This document shows, in pieces, positions 23,725 to 35,095 of a stretch of DNA of 64,000 nucleotides; position 1 is the stretch's first letter; each line of letters begins with the position of its first letter. The notes under the pieces are model-generated. The model searched no databases, was not told the DNA's origin, and saw only the letters and a list, made by a program, of their open reading frames with translations. Source of the DNA: Amylostereum areolatum (taxonomy: Eukaryota > Basidiomycota > Agaricomycetes > Russulales > Stereaceae); assembly GCA_012932865.1 (NCBI GenBank), contig SAXG01000032.1, forward strand, positions 310,001 to 374,000, read 5' to 3'. The position numbers were made by a program, and so were the translations under genes.

Positions 23725-23753
23725 CGCTCCCATCCCCGGTCTGACGCGCCCCC
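23681..23753 (+). repeat. 20-bp tandem repeat spanning a stop codon
   Basis: About 3.6 copies of a 20-bp unit (CTGACGCGCCCATCCCCGGT). The predicted stop TGA at 23722-23724 lies inside the third copy. The unit is not a multiple of three, so adding or losing one copy would change the C-terminus. Confidence 0.85.
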
Positions 23754-24669
23754 GGGCCGGTGTATGGGAAGCCGCGGTGCGCGCCGGGTGGTCGTGATTC
23801 GTGAATGGTGGGGTGATTGCGCTCCCCGCGTCGGCGGCGAGCGTGGGCGCGTGCGTGCCGATCGTGGGCGCGGACGGACGGGTGTCCGAGGACGACTGCT
23901 ATACCAGGGTGTGTGCTTGGGGAGAGTCGCCGAGAGGCGGGAGTCGGCGCGCGAACGCGAACTTGTTCCTCTACTTATGATACTTATGCCGGCGGTCTCT
24001 TTCTTGCCTTGTTCTGTACTACCATATGGGTTTGGAGTTGGTGCTCGTCTCGTTTATGTTGTGTTCTATCCCGTTTTTTTTCTCCCGGATCCGTGGACGA
24101 TGTACGATACGCTTCGGTGCTCGCGGCAGTTGGATTCGATGCCGGTTGACCGTAAGTCCTGTGCTCTCCCCTCCTCCAGTGTGGACTCTTTTCTTTATCG
24201 TGTACTATGTACTACTACAGCATGGGTTTCGGGCATGTTGTTTATGTTATGTTTTATCCTGCCGTTTTTTGCTTCGCCGTGGACGATGTATGTACGATCG
24301 ATGCCGCTTCGCTGTTCACCTTACGCTCGTAGGATCCGACGCCGGTCGGTGACGATAATGGACAATGTACAACAACTCCTGTGCGCACTCTCCCCTCCTC
24401 CACCGTTCGCACCGCGCGGATCTGTCCAGATCCCTCGATCCCGAGCGCCCGTCGTCTCTCTTCGACCCAACCCTCCGACTCCCGAGGCGCCTCTCTTCGA
24501 TCAACCCGCGCCCACAAACATACACACACAGCGCCACGGAACACAGCGTACAATTCTTTTCGTTGCACAAAAAAAAAAACCCCCACAACGACGCAGCCTG
24601 CGCCACACGAACGCGCCCCCGAGTTCTACACCTTCGTCTCGGTTCCCTCGCCTTCCCACTGCTTCCCCG
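23754..24669. other. Intergenic region with a diverged tandem duplication
   Basis: 3' flank of the 22.2-kb gene and of the convergent DCN1 gene. No gene seen. Positions 23996-24190 and 24191-24415 are diverged direct copies, listed separately. Confidence 0.5.
23996..24415 (+). repeat. Diverged direct duplication of about 200 bp
   Basis: Two adjacent units share, in order, a run like TTGTTCTGTACTACCATATGGGTTT, TTTATGTTRTGTT, CCGTGGACGATGTA, GATGCCG or GACGCCGGT, and CCTGTGCTCTCCCCTCCTCCA. The units are AT-richer than their surroundings. They lie in the 3' flank of the 22.2-kb gene. Confidence 0.65.
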
Positions 24670-26844
24670 TCATGCGGCGGCGAGGCGCGCCTGGGCGTAG
24701 CTCACGAAGTCGTCGATCGTCGAGGGCCATGCGGCTGCAGGGGGGGAGTAGGGGAAGGGGGGGGGGGGGAGAAAGAGGGGGAGAGAAAGAGGGGGAAGAG
24801 GGAGAGGGAGAGGGGAGGGCAGAGACGAATTGAGTGTGCTGCCGCTGCTGAAGGGGCCTGAAACACGCACCTTCCGGATCGTACTTCTCGAACCTGGCGT
24901 CGATCGTGCGGACGAACTCTATGAACTGCGCGGGCGCGTGAGCGTCCAGAGTGAAAGTGAAAGGAAGAGGACAAGGGGGGAAGACGACGAAGGCGAGGAA
25001 GAAGTGGTGAGGACAGGACAGGACAGGACAGGGAGGCGCAGGAGAGAGAGGAGGAAGAGGGGAGGGAGGAGGGTGGGTGGGATGGAGAGATGAGGAGGAA
25101 AAGAGGGAGGAGGAGAAGAGGGAGGAGGAAAAGAGGGAAACGGAAAAGAGGGAGGAGGAAAAGAGAGGAGAGGAAGAGAGAGAAGGAAACGCACCATCGC
25201 CCACGTATCCTTGCTCACGCCCTTCCCGCCCCTCTGCGCCAAAAAATCGAACCACCACCCGTCGTACTCGGGCGTCCACCCCTCGCCCTCGCCCACGTGC
25301 GCGAGCGCGCCGCCTTGCAGCCCGTGCGGGAGGAGCAGGTTCCAGAACGCTTGGGCGGTTTCGAGGGCTGGGGCGGGTGGGCGGTGAGGCGAAGACGAGG
25401 ACGACGACGACGACGAACGCCGTCAACGGAGGGACGGGACGGGCGTGAACGGAGGGGCGCGGGCGCGCAACAAAGGGGGGGGCCGTCCGTGAGCGACACA
25501 CAGGGGGGAGAGAGAGGGAGCAAGAAAGAAAGCGCACCGAGGCTGCGCTGGCCCTGCGCGCGCGCAAAGTCGAACGTGAATGTGTACACCTTGTGGAAGT
25601 AGGGCGGGTCGGACCCGAGGCGGTCGCGCAGCCGCAGCAGCGCCGTCTTCATGTTCGCGATCGAGTCGCATCTGCGCGCGAGAAGGAGGGGAGGGGAGGG
25701 GGAGGGGGGGGAGGTCATTGTCAGCCCGTTCGTTCGTTCGTTCGTGCGTGCGCGCGCGCGCGATCCCCTCTCGTAAACTCGTTCGGCCCGTCGAGCACTC
25801 GAGCACGACCAGCATCGACCACGAAAAACGGAAAGCGACGCCGGGAAACCGCGCGCGCGCGAGCCTCAAAGACTGATCGGACGCACCCGAGCGCCTTCCA
25901 GCCCTCCACCCAGCCCTTGCGCGTCCACTCCGCCGGCGCGGGGCTCTTGAGCTCGTACGCGAGCGCGAGCAGGACCACGTCCTCGGGGTCGATGCCCAGG
26001 TCCGCGCAGAGCGCGATCGTGCCGTCGACCGCGATCGCGTCCGCCTCCGGATCTGCGCGCCACGGTCCATCATCCGTCAGCGTTTCGGCGTTTCTCGCCA
26101 GCGTTCGAAGGCGGAGAGCCCGACCCACCCCCCCGACCCCACCCCCATCGTCCGACCGATTCGTCGCACGGGGAGCGTCCGACCGATTCGTCGCACGGGG
26201 AGCGTCCGACCGATTCGTCGCACGGGGTGCGTCCGACCCCTTCGTCGCACGGGGTGCGTCCGACCCCGTCGTCGCATGGGGCGGGGAGTGGGGCACGGGG
26301 GCACGGGGGCACGGGGGGGCAGAGGGGGGCAGAGGGCGACGCACCTTTGTACCGATCGAACAGCTGCGCGAGCTTGCTCCCCGACGGCGCCGCGCCCCGC
26401 GCGCCGGGGGACGGCGCGGCGGCCTCGTTGTAGAACGCGTCGACGGCGACGTCCGCGCGCTTGTACTTCTCGAGGTACTTCCGCGCGTCTTTCACCCTGT
26501 GCCGGCGTCCCGTCCGATCAGCCCGGAGTAGGAAGTGGGGGGGAGGGGTGGAGGGAGCGGGGGTGAGGGAGGGGGAAGAGAGGGAGGGGGGGAGAGAGGG
26601 AGGGGGGAGGGAGAGAGGGAGGGAGAGAGGGGGGTACGCACGATGCGCCTGTGATGCTGCAGAACTGCGCGAGCGCCTCCTCGTCGATCGCGCCGTTCTT
26701 CTTCGCTGTGTTTCGGGACTGCACGGTGGCGAGGACGAGGACGGGGACGAGGGCGAGGGCGAGGAGGGGCGGGAAGTGGCGATGATCAGTAGTCGGGATG
26801 AGCGCCGATAAGGAGATCGGGGTTGTGGGGGGCGTGCGTACCAT
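24670..26844 (-). CDS. dcn1: DCN1, cullin neddylation scaffold E3
   Basis: Dcn1 promotes transfer of Nedd8 (Rub1) from Ubc12 to cullins, activating SCF-type ligases. Eight exons give exactly 274 aa in one phase-consistent model: 26844-26842, 26718-26642, 26496-26345, 26052-25887, 25671-25538, 25367-25195, 24925-24871 and 24734-24670. The product starts MSRNTAKKNG. The N-terminal UBA-like domain has LAQFCSITGAS and KDARKYLEKYKRADVAVDAF. The C-terminal PONY domain has YDGWWFDFLAQRGGKGVSKD and WPSTIDDFVSYA. The length is typical of the family. Introns of 123-292 nt total about 1350 nt, more than the 825 nt of coding sequence, and consist largely of purine-strand simple repeats. An upstream ATG at 26946 would add a hydrophobic N-terminal segment. 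It is in frame with the exon 1 ATG but is less likely to be the start. Confidence 0.9.
26150..26284 (+). repeat. 27-bp minisatellite inside DCN1 intron 3
   Basis: Five direct copies of a 27-bp unit (GTCCGACCGATTCGTCGCAC plus GGGGAGC), the last two diverged at CCGA/CCCC positions. It lies wholly inside the 292-nt intron. Confidence 0.9.
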
Positions 26845-27389
26845 GGTAGGGTTGTGGGGCTGGGAGCGGCGGGGGCGGAGGTAGAGGATGGGGAGGAGGA
26901 GGAGGCAGAGCGCGAGGCAGACGGCGTCGGGGACGCTCAACGGCATGCGGCTGCGCGGCTTGCGTCCTCCAGCCGCCAGCCGCCCGTCCACACTCACCGG
27001 CTCCGTCTCCGTCCGTCCAGCTCCGCCCGTCCGTCCAGGTCCGGGCACGTGACCCCCACACGCGCGCGCGCGCGCCACGTCGAAATTCAAACAAAATGAA
27101 AACGCCATCTGCAAGGCGGGTTCTCGTGTCTCGTCCTCGGCTCTCCGCGCGTCGCCGCGCACGGACGACTGTCTCTCCCTTCTCCCCGTCTCGCGCCCCA
27201 TCCAGCCTGGAATATGTACCACCAAGCCCTCGAGCCGCACGCCGCTCCCGGCCCTCGCCCCCGTCCCAATCCCTTCCATCCAAGTCGAGGCAGAGCACAG
27301 AACACGGAACACGGGAAGGACCCCGACGCTCGCGCCAAGCGTGCCCGCCACGCCCTCCCTGCCCTCGACCCTATCTACACCGCTTCCAA

Positions 27390-27410
27390 CCCCCCCCCCC
27401 CCCCCCCCCC
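27390..27410 (+). repeat. C homopolymer of about 21 nt
   Basis: Uninterrupted C-run followed by ATG. One of more than ten long C- or G-runs between 24.7 and 39.7 kb. Confidence 0.9.
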
Positions 27411-30400
27411 ATGACCGCCCGAGCCTCGCGTCCACCCCGATCGCCCCTCCCCCCAAACCTTAAACCCAAACCCAAACCTAACCTCCCTCCCGCATGAGTC
27501 GCCCTCCCGCGCCCACTCCTTTCTGCATACATACATGGGATCGTCACGACCGCATGCCATGTCGGCTCTCGAGCCCTCACGGCGATCTTTCCTATCATAA
27601 TCCCTCACTGCGTAGCACACCCGCCATTGCCAAGCGCTCCCCATCGAACGCCCGCCGTCACCCTCCGTCACAAACCGCGCCGGCCTCTCGCTCACCGCCC
27701 CCCCCCTCCCCCCTCCGGTCAGCGCGCTCAGACTCGGACTCGGAAGTCGCAAGGCTGCTATGCATGTAAAGGAAGGAACGTGCGTGCGTGCGTGCGTGCG
27801 TGCGTGTGCGCGGCGCACGTCGCGTCCAGATCGGATTCTCTCCCTCTCCTTCAAGTTGCGAGCGCGTCTCCGAGTCGCGTCGCGTCACGGGTCGGGGTGC
27901 CGCGAGCGGTCGACCTCAGCGGCTCTTCCGAGTGCGGTCGGGCCCACCGGACAAAGGGGGACGGGAGGGGGGAGGGCGATCGAAGCGCCGGGTCGAGTCG
28001 ACGAGAGGGGCCGACCGTGGTTCGCTTGCTTCGCATGCGAACGCACGACAGGACCGCCGGGCACAGTACTTACCACTGTACCCAAGTCTGAGTCGCCCCC
28101 CCCCCCCCCCCCCCCTTGGCCACGGCGGGTGCGCGGCTCGATGTGCGCGTTCCCTGTCCCTGTCAAGGCGCGGCGCGGCCCCGGGCCAGCTGCATAATAC
28201 TAGTATCAGCGCCGCGCTCGCTCGACTCGCGGGCGTACTGTACTTGTTGGCAAGCGTACGATTCGCGTCGGCCAATCTGCGGCGCCGTCGCGCGCAGGAT
28301 GTCGTGAGATCGGACGTGTGCGTCGATCGCCAGGCCAGGCCCCTGGACCCTCTCCTTCTGTCCTCTCCTCTCCTCTCTCCTTCGGACCGAACGCCCGCCG
28401 TCCTCGCCTCCAAAGTTCGACAACCCCCGCCCATCTTCCCCCCCCCCCCCCCCCAATCAACCCCCCTCCTATCAGCACCCGATCCCACCGTCGCGGCGAG
28501 CACGCGTTCGACATGAGATCCAGGATGACCCTCGATGCATCCCCCCTCCCCCGCACACACACACCCTGCGGTTCGAACGGCGCCGCTCCCGATCCTCCCG
28601 CCTCTGCGCCCTTACCCTCGATCCGACGCACACCGGTGTGGGCCCGGGGATCCGATCCGATCCGATCCTATCCGATCGAAGTCTGTCTGTCTCAGGTCTG
28701 CATGTAAGCGAGACAGTATGTGTGTGTGCGTGTGTGTGCGTGTATGCGTATGGGATATCTGTTCCTCGGGCCACGCGCGGCGGGACGGCTTGCGTGGAGT
28801 GCGCGTGCGCACGACGGTGGACGGTGGACGGCGAGGACGGACGAACGCGCGCGCGCGCGAGTACAGTGGTAAGTAGGGTTCGCCCCCTTCGGCCACCGTC
28901 GACATCCATCGAACAATGCACTGATCGTGCACGTAGGACGGGAGATCGCGTGCGTCGGACGGGACGCCCACCGCCGCCGCGGATCTCTACCCAAGCTCAA
29001 GCGCTCAAGCTCAAGCGCCGCCCTCTCCCCCGCAACGACTCGATCCGCGACATACATGCTTATGCTTATGCTTATAAGATCGACGTCGGGAGCACGCAGT
29101 GGCACGGCGCTGGGTACTGGCCCATCGCCGGGACGGGAGGCCCGATCGGACGCCGCTCGCCACCGCCCGCGCCACCGCCCACGCCCAGCGCGGATCTGCG
29201 GCGAGCTCAGCCGTGTCGTCGCCCGGGCGAACAGGGGCGAACGGTGTAAGCAGCACGCGCGCAGGCTGCAGACGTACGACAACCATATCGATGTTCTATC
29301 GCGGATCGACCGCCCCCGGGCCCCCTCGGCCACCCTGAACAAAGGACCGTCCTCGCCTTCGGACGCAGGAGATGGCATGCCCGATCCTACGTGCGCCATG
29401 ACTCCTGGCACTGCACGCCTCCGCCTCCGCCGCCGCCCACGCATCGAATCCCACGCCCGAGCGCGGACGAGGGAACAGGAGGGAACCCTCCGAGCCGCGG
29501 CCCCGGTCCCCGCCCCTGCCGCCGCCCCCGCACCCCAACCCTGCCTGCCTGCCTGTCCTCCCTCCCTCTCCTGCGATCGGGCTCAACCAATGCGCATCGA
29601 CCGGAAAACCTTATCTCACCCCCCGCCCCAACGGCAAGCGCCCCCTCTCCGACCCCCCCGCGTCCTCGTGGGGCCCCGTCTGTCATCGTCCGCCGGCGCC
29701 GGCCGTGCGCGCCTTCACGCAGTACACCGCGAGCGAGGGTGCTCCCCCTGCGCCTCCGCGTCCGCGTCTCCCAGCGCGGATACGTACATACGTACGTACA
29801 TACACACGGACCCGCGTCGGCCTCTGCACTCCTTCTGCCCTCGCCCCGTCGTCCGCCACCGCCGTATCTCATCCGGCCTCGCGCGGACAGTGGACATGGG
29901 GGAGGGGGGGGAGGGGGGCGCAAGACGCTTTCCCCGCGCGGCGTACCGTCGACGGACCACACCGGAGAATGCCGTCTCGCATCTCGCACATGATTATGGA
30001 TATCGAACACGAGTATTAAATAAGTACACGGTCGACCATCGCCCAGGGGCGGCTTCGCGCCGGATGCACCTGGCGGGCGGGACAGGCGTTCCTCGCTCGT
30101 GGCTCCGTACGGTAATGGGCGCGCCACCGTGCACCATCGCTCGAGCTCGCCGTCGCGTGCGCCCGCTCCCGCCTCCCTTCGCCTTTCCGATTCCGAATCA
30201 TCCATGCGCCCTCCCGCCTCGCCTCGCCCTCGCGTGTTCCCCATCTGAGCAAGCGCGCAGACGCACCCGCCCCCCCCCCCCCCCCGCCCCGGCTCCGAGG
30301 AAACGCCCGCCGGATGCCCAGAAACCGTCGCTCAGCGCCGATCGCCCACAATGCACGTCCCCGTCCGCGTCCAACCCCACGCTCTCCTCCGGGACCCCCG

Positions 30401-31112
30401 GGCCCATTAAGTTCATCCCCACACCCGTCCACGATCGGCTCCAGACCCGTGCCCGCTCCCGCGCGCCCCCGACCACGAACGACGAACGACGAACGATGAA
30501 CCCGAACCGACATGCGCACCCTCGCTCGATCGGCCGGTCGCAGCGTCCCGGACCGCGCGCCTGACCCGCCCAACTCGAACCTAATATCCTCCTCCCTCCA
30601 GCTTCGACCCTCGACCCCGCGCCCGCCCGTCCCCTAAGCAAAAAGCCCCTTCCCACCCTCGGCCTCGACCCCCCCCCCCCCCCCATTCGCACCCACCCAG
30701 ATCCCAGATCCCAAATCCCCCTCACTCCTTGGCACCCCCCACCCCCCCCCTTTGCCTTCTTTTCCGTGGGCGCGGTCCCAGGCCGGCTGGCCCTATCCGC
30801 CAACAGGCGCGCTCGGATTCGCAGCTCGCGCCGTTCGTCGGTCGGCCCTTCTCCCCTCCCTCCCTCCCTCCCCCTCGAACTCTGGCTCTCCGGCCTCTGT
30901 ATGTAGGCATGTGAAACCCGACCCCGCAACCTACTCCTTACTTATCTAGAGTTCGACGTGTGTTGAACGTTCGTCCTTGGTCATCCGCCCGCGCGCGACC
31001 GCCCGCCCTCCCCCCCTCTCTCCGGCCGGCTTCCTTCTCGAACGGGGCCCAAGCTGAATGGATCTCGACCGTCGTCGGCGTCGTTGTCGATGGGCGGAGC
31101 GGAGGACGGGCC

Positions 31113-31205
31113 GTGGGGGGGGGGGGGGGTGGACAATGGGGGGGGGTGGACAATGGGGGGGGGTGGACAATGGGGGGGGGGTGGACAATGGGGGGGGGGG
31201 GGGGT
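31113..31205 (+). repeat. G-tract array with TGGACAAT linkers
   Basis: Five G-runs of 8 to 14 nt are separated by TGGACAAT in four tandem units. At least four adjacent long G-tracts on one strand meet the basic pattern for G-quadruplex formation. Confidence 0.85.
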
Positions 31206-31866
31206 CGACGTGCGTGCGTCAGCGCCAACGTGCATGCGTCGAGGTTGGACGTGCGTGCGTCGAGGTTGGATGTGCGATCGCGCGCCAGGGAGAGCTGCGT
31301 CCCGGGATCCCCCCTTCGCTCGGCCCAGGGTCCTGTTCGGAGCGCAGAGGACGGGGGGCTCGTCTGGGATAGGGGGACAGACGGCGAGCGGGACGGCAAG
31401 TCAGCTGGGGGTTGCGCTTGCCAGCCGCCGCACCCTAAGACGACACAGTGCAGTCGCCTCGGACGCGGTCGTCGGTCCACCTCCGACTGCATCGTGCATC
31501 GTGGATCCTATCGCGCCATCCCCAGCCCATCCCATCCCCATCCCCATCCCATCCATCATCCATAGACAAGCGAACCCCCCCCCCCTTCCTTCCTTCCTTC
31601 CTTCCTCCCGATCCCCGCGTTTCGATCCCGAGGAAGGAGAGAGGGCGCTCCGAGGATCCCCCCCTCCCCTCTTACACACAACCGGACGCAGATCGGGAGG
31701 CCGCCCCGCGCTTCCTCGATAACGATCGGACACCCCCCCCCCCTCCCTCCCCTCGCGCTCGACGACGCGAATGGTGCAGCAGCATACGCATGCGCGTACG
31801 CGAATCGCGTCGACCGCGCCGGCCCCGCTCAGGTACCGCGACGTGGAGCGGCGAGCCCGCGAACGC

Positions 31867-32943
31867 GTAGGCTACATCAATTTCAAGGGGTTTGGCTGGA
31901 CGGGAAAATAGCCTTTTTGGGATGTCCCTTCATGTCATACCTATCGCATCATCACATTGACGGCTCGTGCACGTCGACGGTCGTTGCACTGTGACTTTGC
32001 TCTCGAATTGCCGATGTCGAGTGCAATATACACTGACACGGCTTTATCATTGAGTGCTTTTGCTCAGAAGGTCAGTGGTGTCATGCTCAGTGGTGCAAGG
32101 CGGCCGCTGGTGCTCATTAATAAGTACAGTGCGTGCATTATGCGTTGTGCAAGAGCTCGTGGTTGCATTTCTGACAGCCTTGGATGCTGACTTCATGAGC
32201 ACCGGTGTTTTCGACTTTTCGTGTCGCTGCCATTCGCTGTCGCGGGTCGCACTGTCACCCGTCATGTTGCATGATATACGATCCGCAAATGAGGCATACA
32301 TCCTGCACAGAAAGCGGTACGAGGTTGGTGGTTACGGCCTACACCAGTTTTCATGTTGACGAGATCCACTATCTGACAGCTGTCCGTCTATGACCTTCCA
32401 CAAACAATGCTTAGCTGGCCTACCATGGCTACAACTTATGGTGGTGCGGCCTCGGTATCGAAGTAGTACATATGCCGTCTTTCTGTTCTTACCGTGCAGC
32501 GCAAACCTTGTTCACAACGTGTTTACATACCCGTTTATCTCGCGGTCGATGTACTTATCGAAGTCCAGCCCGGTAGCTCGAGCCAGCAGTGTAAGTACTA
32601 GTAGTTTAAATAATCAGCTTGTAGCTCGTGTCCAGCCTGCTACCCCACTGCCGCAAGAGCACTGTTAGCATTCCCTTTATATGCATATCTGATGCGATGC
32701 ACGGCACAGAATTTATTTAAACTATCCACCACCATCTCCGTTTCAGAGCTCAGCCAGAGGAGGTCATCCGCATGACGAGCAAACCATGACATAAATGAAT
32801 TTGATTGGCTCTCCAGCGCTCGAGAGAGCCTTTCGTGCCGTCCTAAAATGGCTATTTTCCCGTCCCGCGAGATCCCTTGAAATTGATGCAGACCTTATAC
32901 TCAGAACGACTGTCTTCTGAGTAAGGTCAGCCACGGAGACTAG
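31867..32943 (+). mobile_element. Non-autonomous element, left inverted arm (1077 bp)
   Basis: Present again at 37040-38116 in inverted orientation with the same length; all compared stretches match exactly. Its outer part begins GTAGGCTA. An internal terminal inverted repeat of about 50 bp starts CATCAATTTCAAGG at 31875 and ends at 32888 (shared core GGACGGGAAAATAGCC). Beyond it is a strong hairpin at 32891-32928 (GACCTTA ... TAAGGTC, 14-bp stem with a 2-nt bulge, 8-nt loop). Then follow 11 nt and CTAG at 32940-32943. Hairpin plus CTAG resembles a Helitron 3' end; the TIRs resemble a MITE. No transposase or helicase is encoded. The base composition is AT-richer than the surroundings. The class is uncertain. 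Confidence 0.75.
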
Positions 32944-33036
32944 CGAACGCGGACCGTCGTCGGTGTCGATGAGCGCATCCGCAGGCCAAGCAAGCAGGCA
33001 ACGTGGGCAGGGGGCGCTGGGCACCGCTCACACAAG

Positions 33037-33080
33037 CCAACACCAACACCAACACCAACACCAACACCAACACCAACACC
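33037..33080 (+). repeat. (CCAACA)n microsatellite
   Basis: About seven perfect hexanucleotide units, 90 bp inside the end of the left arm. Confidence 0.9.
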
Positions 33081-34980
33081 TGGTCGCCCGCGCGGCTCGC
33101 ACCGCCCGCCTCTGACAGACAGACACACCCCGTCCCCACTGGCAGCGACGACGTTACCGTCCGCGCGCGATCTTCCCCCCGGCCCCGAATTCAGCATATA
33201 TATACATACGCTCAGCCCACTTGGAGCTCGCGCACACACGTTCCCCATCCCCATCCCCATCCCCATTCCCAGGACCGCCCAACCGCGCCGGACGCCCGGC
33301 CAAACGCACCGTCCGCCTCACGACGGGGACGGGGACGGGGACGGGGACGAGGACGGGCCACGGCCATCACCATTCGACTGGACCACAAGGGGAGTAGCAG
33401 TCCCTCGGTTATCGAGGTGTGGCGTACCGCCACGCCTTCGAAGCCGATCTTTCCTCCCCCCTCCCGCCCGCCCCCGCAGCTCCGAGCGCGCGGGGCAGGG
33501 GATAAGGGAGGCGTGGACGTCACGCGCGCGGACTGAGCGCCGAGCGCCGAGCGCCGAGCCGCTGAGGACGTGGACGTGCGCTGTACCCCATGCATATGGC
33601 CTCCGACACCCCACCCCTTCCTCTTTCCTCCCTCCTCGCCCCGCCTTCTTCTTCTCTTCGCCCCGTCTTCTCTTCCCTTCTCGTCTCCCTTCAACGCTCC
33701 CCCTTCTCGTCCCCCCTCAACGCTTCCCCTTCCCCCCCTTCTCTCCTCCCTTCTCTCCCCCCCCCTTCCCTTCTCTTCTCGCCAACCCCCCCCCCCCCCT
33801 CCGTATGACGCCCTCGGATGCGCCGGAGGCCGTCACGAGGATGGGATGGGATGGGATGGGATGGGACAGCTTCGCCTTGATGCGCGCGTCCCGCTCCATG
33901 CCAGTGGAACCCCCACAATCAGCCATCGAACGGAACGGCCCCCCTCCCCACGTCCGTCCGACCCGCGCACCCTCCTCCTCCTCCACCACCACCACCACCT
34001 CCAACGCCCCCCAGCCCCCCCGCGATGCGATCGAACGCACATCCCTATCCCGCTCCCGCACGCACGCACGCCGTGATCCCTGTCCCTGTCCATCTGCACC
34101 GCAACACGAATCCCCGCACCCCGACCCCGCACCCCCCCCAACGGCACCAGCAACAGGCAACAGGCAACGCGTCCGTCGCACGCGCGCCTCCCCCCCTCCG
34201 TACCCGACTTACCCGCGCCCTCTTCCCACGTTAAGCGTTAACTTCAAGTTCACCGTTAAGTACCCCCGCGCTCTCTTCCCGCGTCCGCGCGCGCGCGCCC
34301 CACCGGCGTCTATCGCATCACAAGCTCACAGCGAATGCGAACGACGGGGCGCGAGCGCTCGCCGTGGATTGGCCAGCCTGTGTGCCCAGAAGCGTCGGGC
34401 GGGGCGGTGGGCGGTGGGCGTTGATCGCGCCGGCTCGCGCGCGCCACAAGGATCGCGTCGCGCCGGCTCGCACGCGCCACAGGGATCGCGTCGCGTCGCG
34501 TCACGCCCACCGCGCCGCCTCGCGCGCGCGACACTTCCTCGCGTACGGCCCACACGAACGATGGCGGTGCAGTATGTCTGGAGCGGTGTCGGGCCTCGCG
34601 AGCGTCCGAGCGAGGTGAGGGTGGGGGCGGGGGCGAGGGCGAGGGCGAGGGCGAGGGACGGACAGGTCGGACGGGGCGCATTGTGTGTATGTAAGTTTGT
34701 AAGCTTGTAAGTAAAGATGGATGGATACCTGCATACTTACATACGACCGTCCCGCGGAGTCGCGCGTCGAACCGCGCGCGATCCACGTTCCACACCTTTG
34801 AGCCGCAGCTTGAGCGTCGACCGGTCCCGCGACGCTTTTGCTTCTCAATCCATCCATCCATTTCATCTGTGTGTGTGTGTGTGGGTGTGTCTGTCTGTCT
34901 GTCTGTCTATCGACGCTGGCGGCTTTTCGGATGCGTTCACGCGATGCAGGCCAAAAGTGCGGTTATGCGGACGCGGACAG

Positions 34981-35095
34981 GGGGACGGATATGGACAGGG
35001 ATACGGATACGGATACGGATATGGACAGGGAGACGGACACGGACACGGACACGGACACGGACACGGACACGGACACGGACACGGACAGGGAGACG
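34981..35095 (+). repeat. GGATAC/GGACAC microsatellite
   Basis: Hexanucleotide units GGATAC, GGATAT, GGACAG and, mostly, GGACAC repeat over about 115 bp, with nine consecutive GGACAC-type units near 35033-35090. Confidence 0.85.

Larger units (their letters stand above)
26845..31866. other. Gene-free, GC-rich, simple-repeat-rich region (left part)
   Basis: No gene can be supported over about 5 kb. Long open frames occur on several strands at once (for example 28927-30564) but have the composition expected of stop-poor GC-rich DNA. They cross homopolymers and contain no domain. Contents include C-runs of about 15-21 nt near 27390, 28096, 28439, 30270 and 30670, a (GATCC)n patch near 28645, GT-rich runs near 28720 and (GTGC)n near 27785. 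Upstream sequence of DCN1 lies at the left edge. Confidence 0.55.

Noticed and set aside
26845..26946. N-terminal membrane-anchored version of DCN1 starting at 26946
   Set aside because: The in-frame ATG would add LCLALCLLLL-type hydrophobic residues not typical of Dcn1. The later ATG at 26844, at an exon end, gives a normal 274-aa protein. It was kept only as an alternative.
28927..30564. A 545-codon open frame in the repeat-rich zone
   Set aside because: Open frames overlap it on both strands, it runs through homopolymers and Arg/Pro-rich low complexity, and it has no domain. Very GC-rich DNA has few stop codons.
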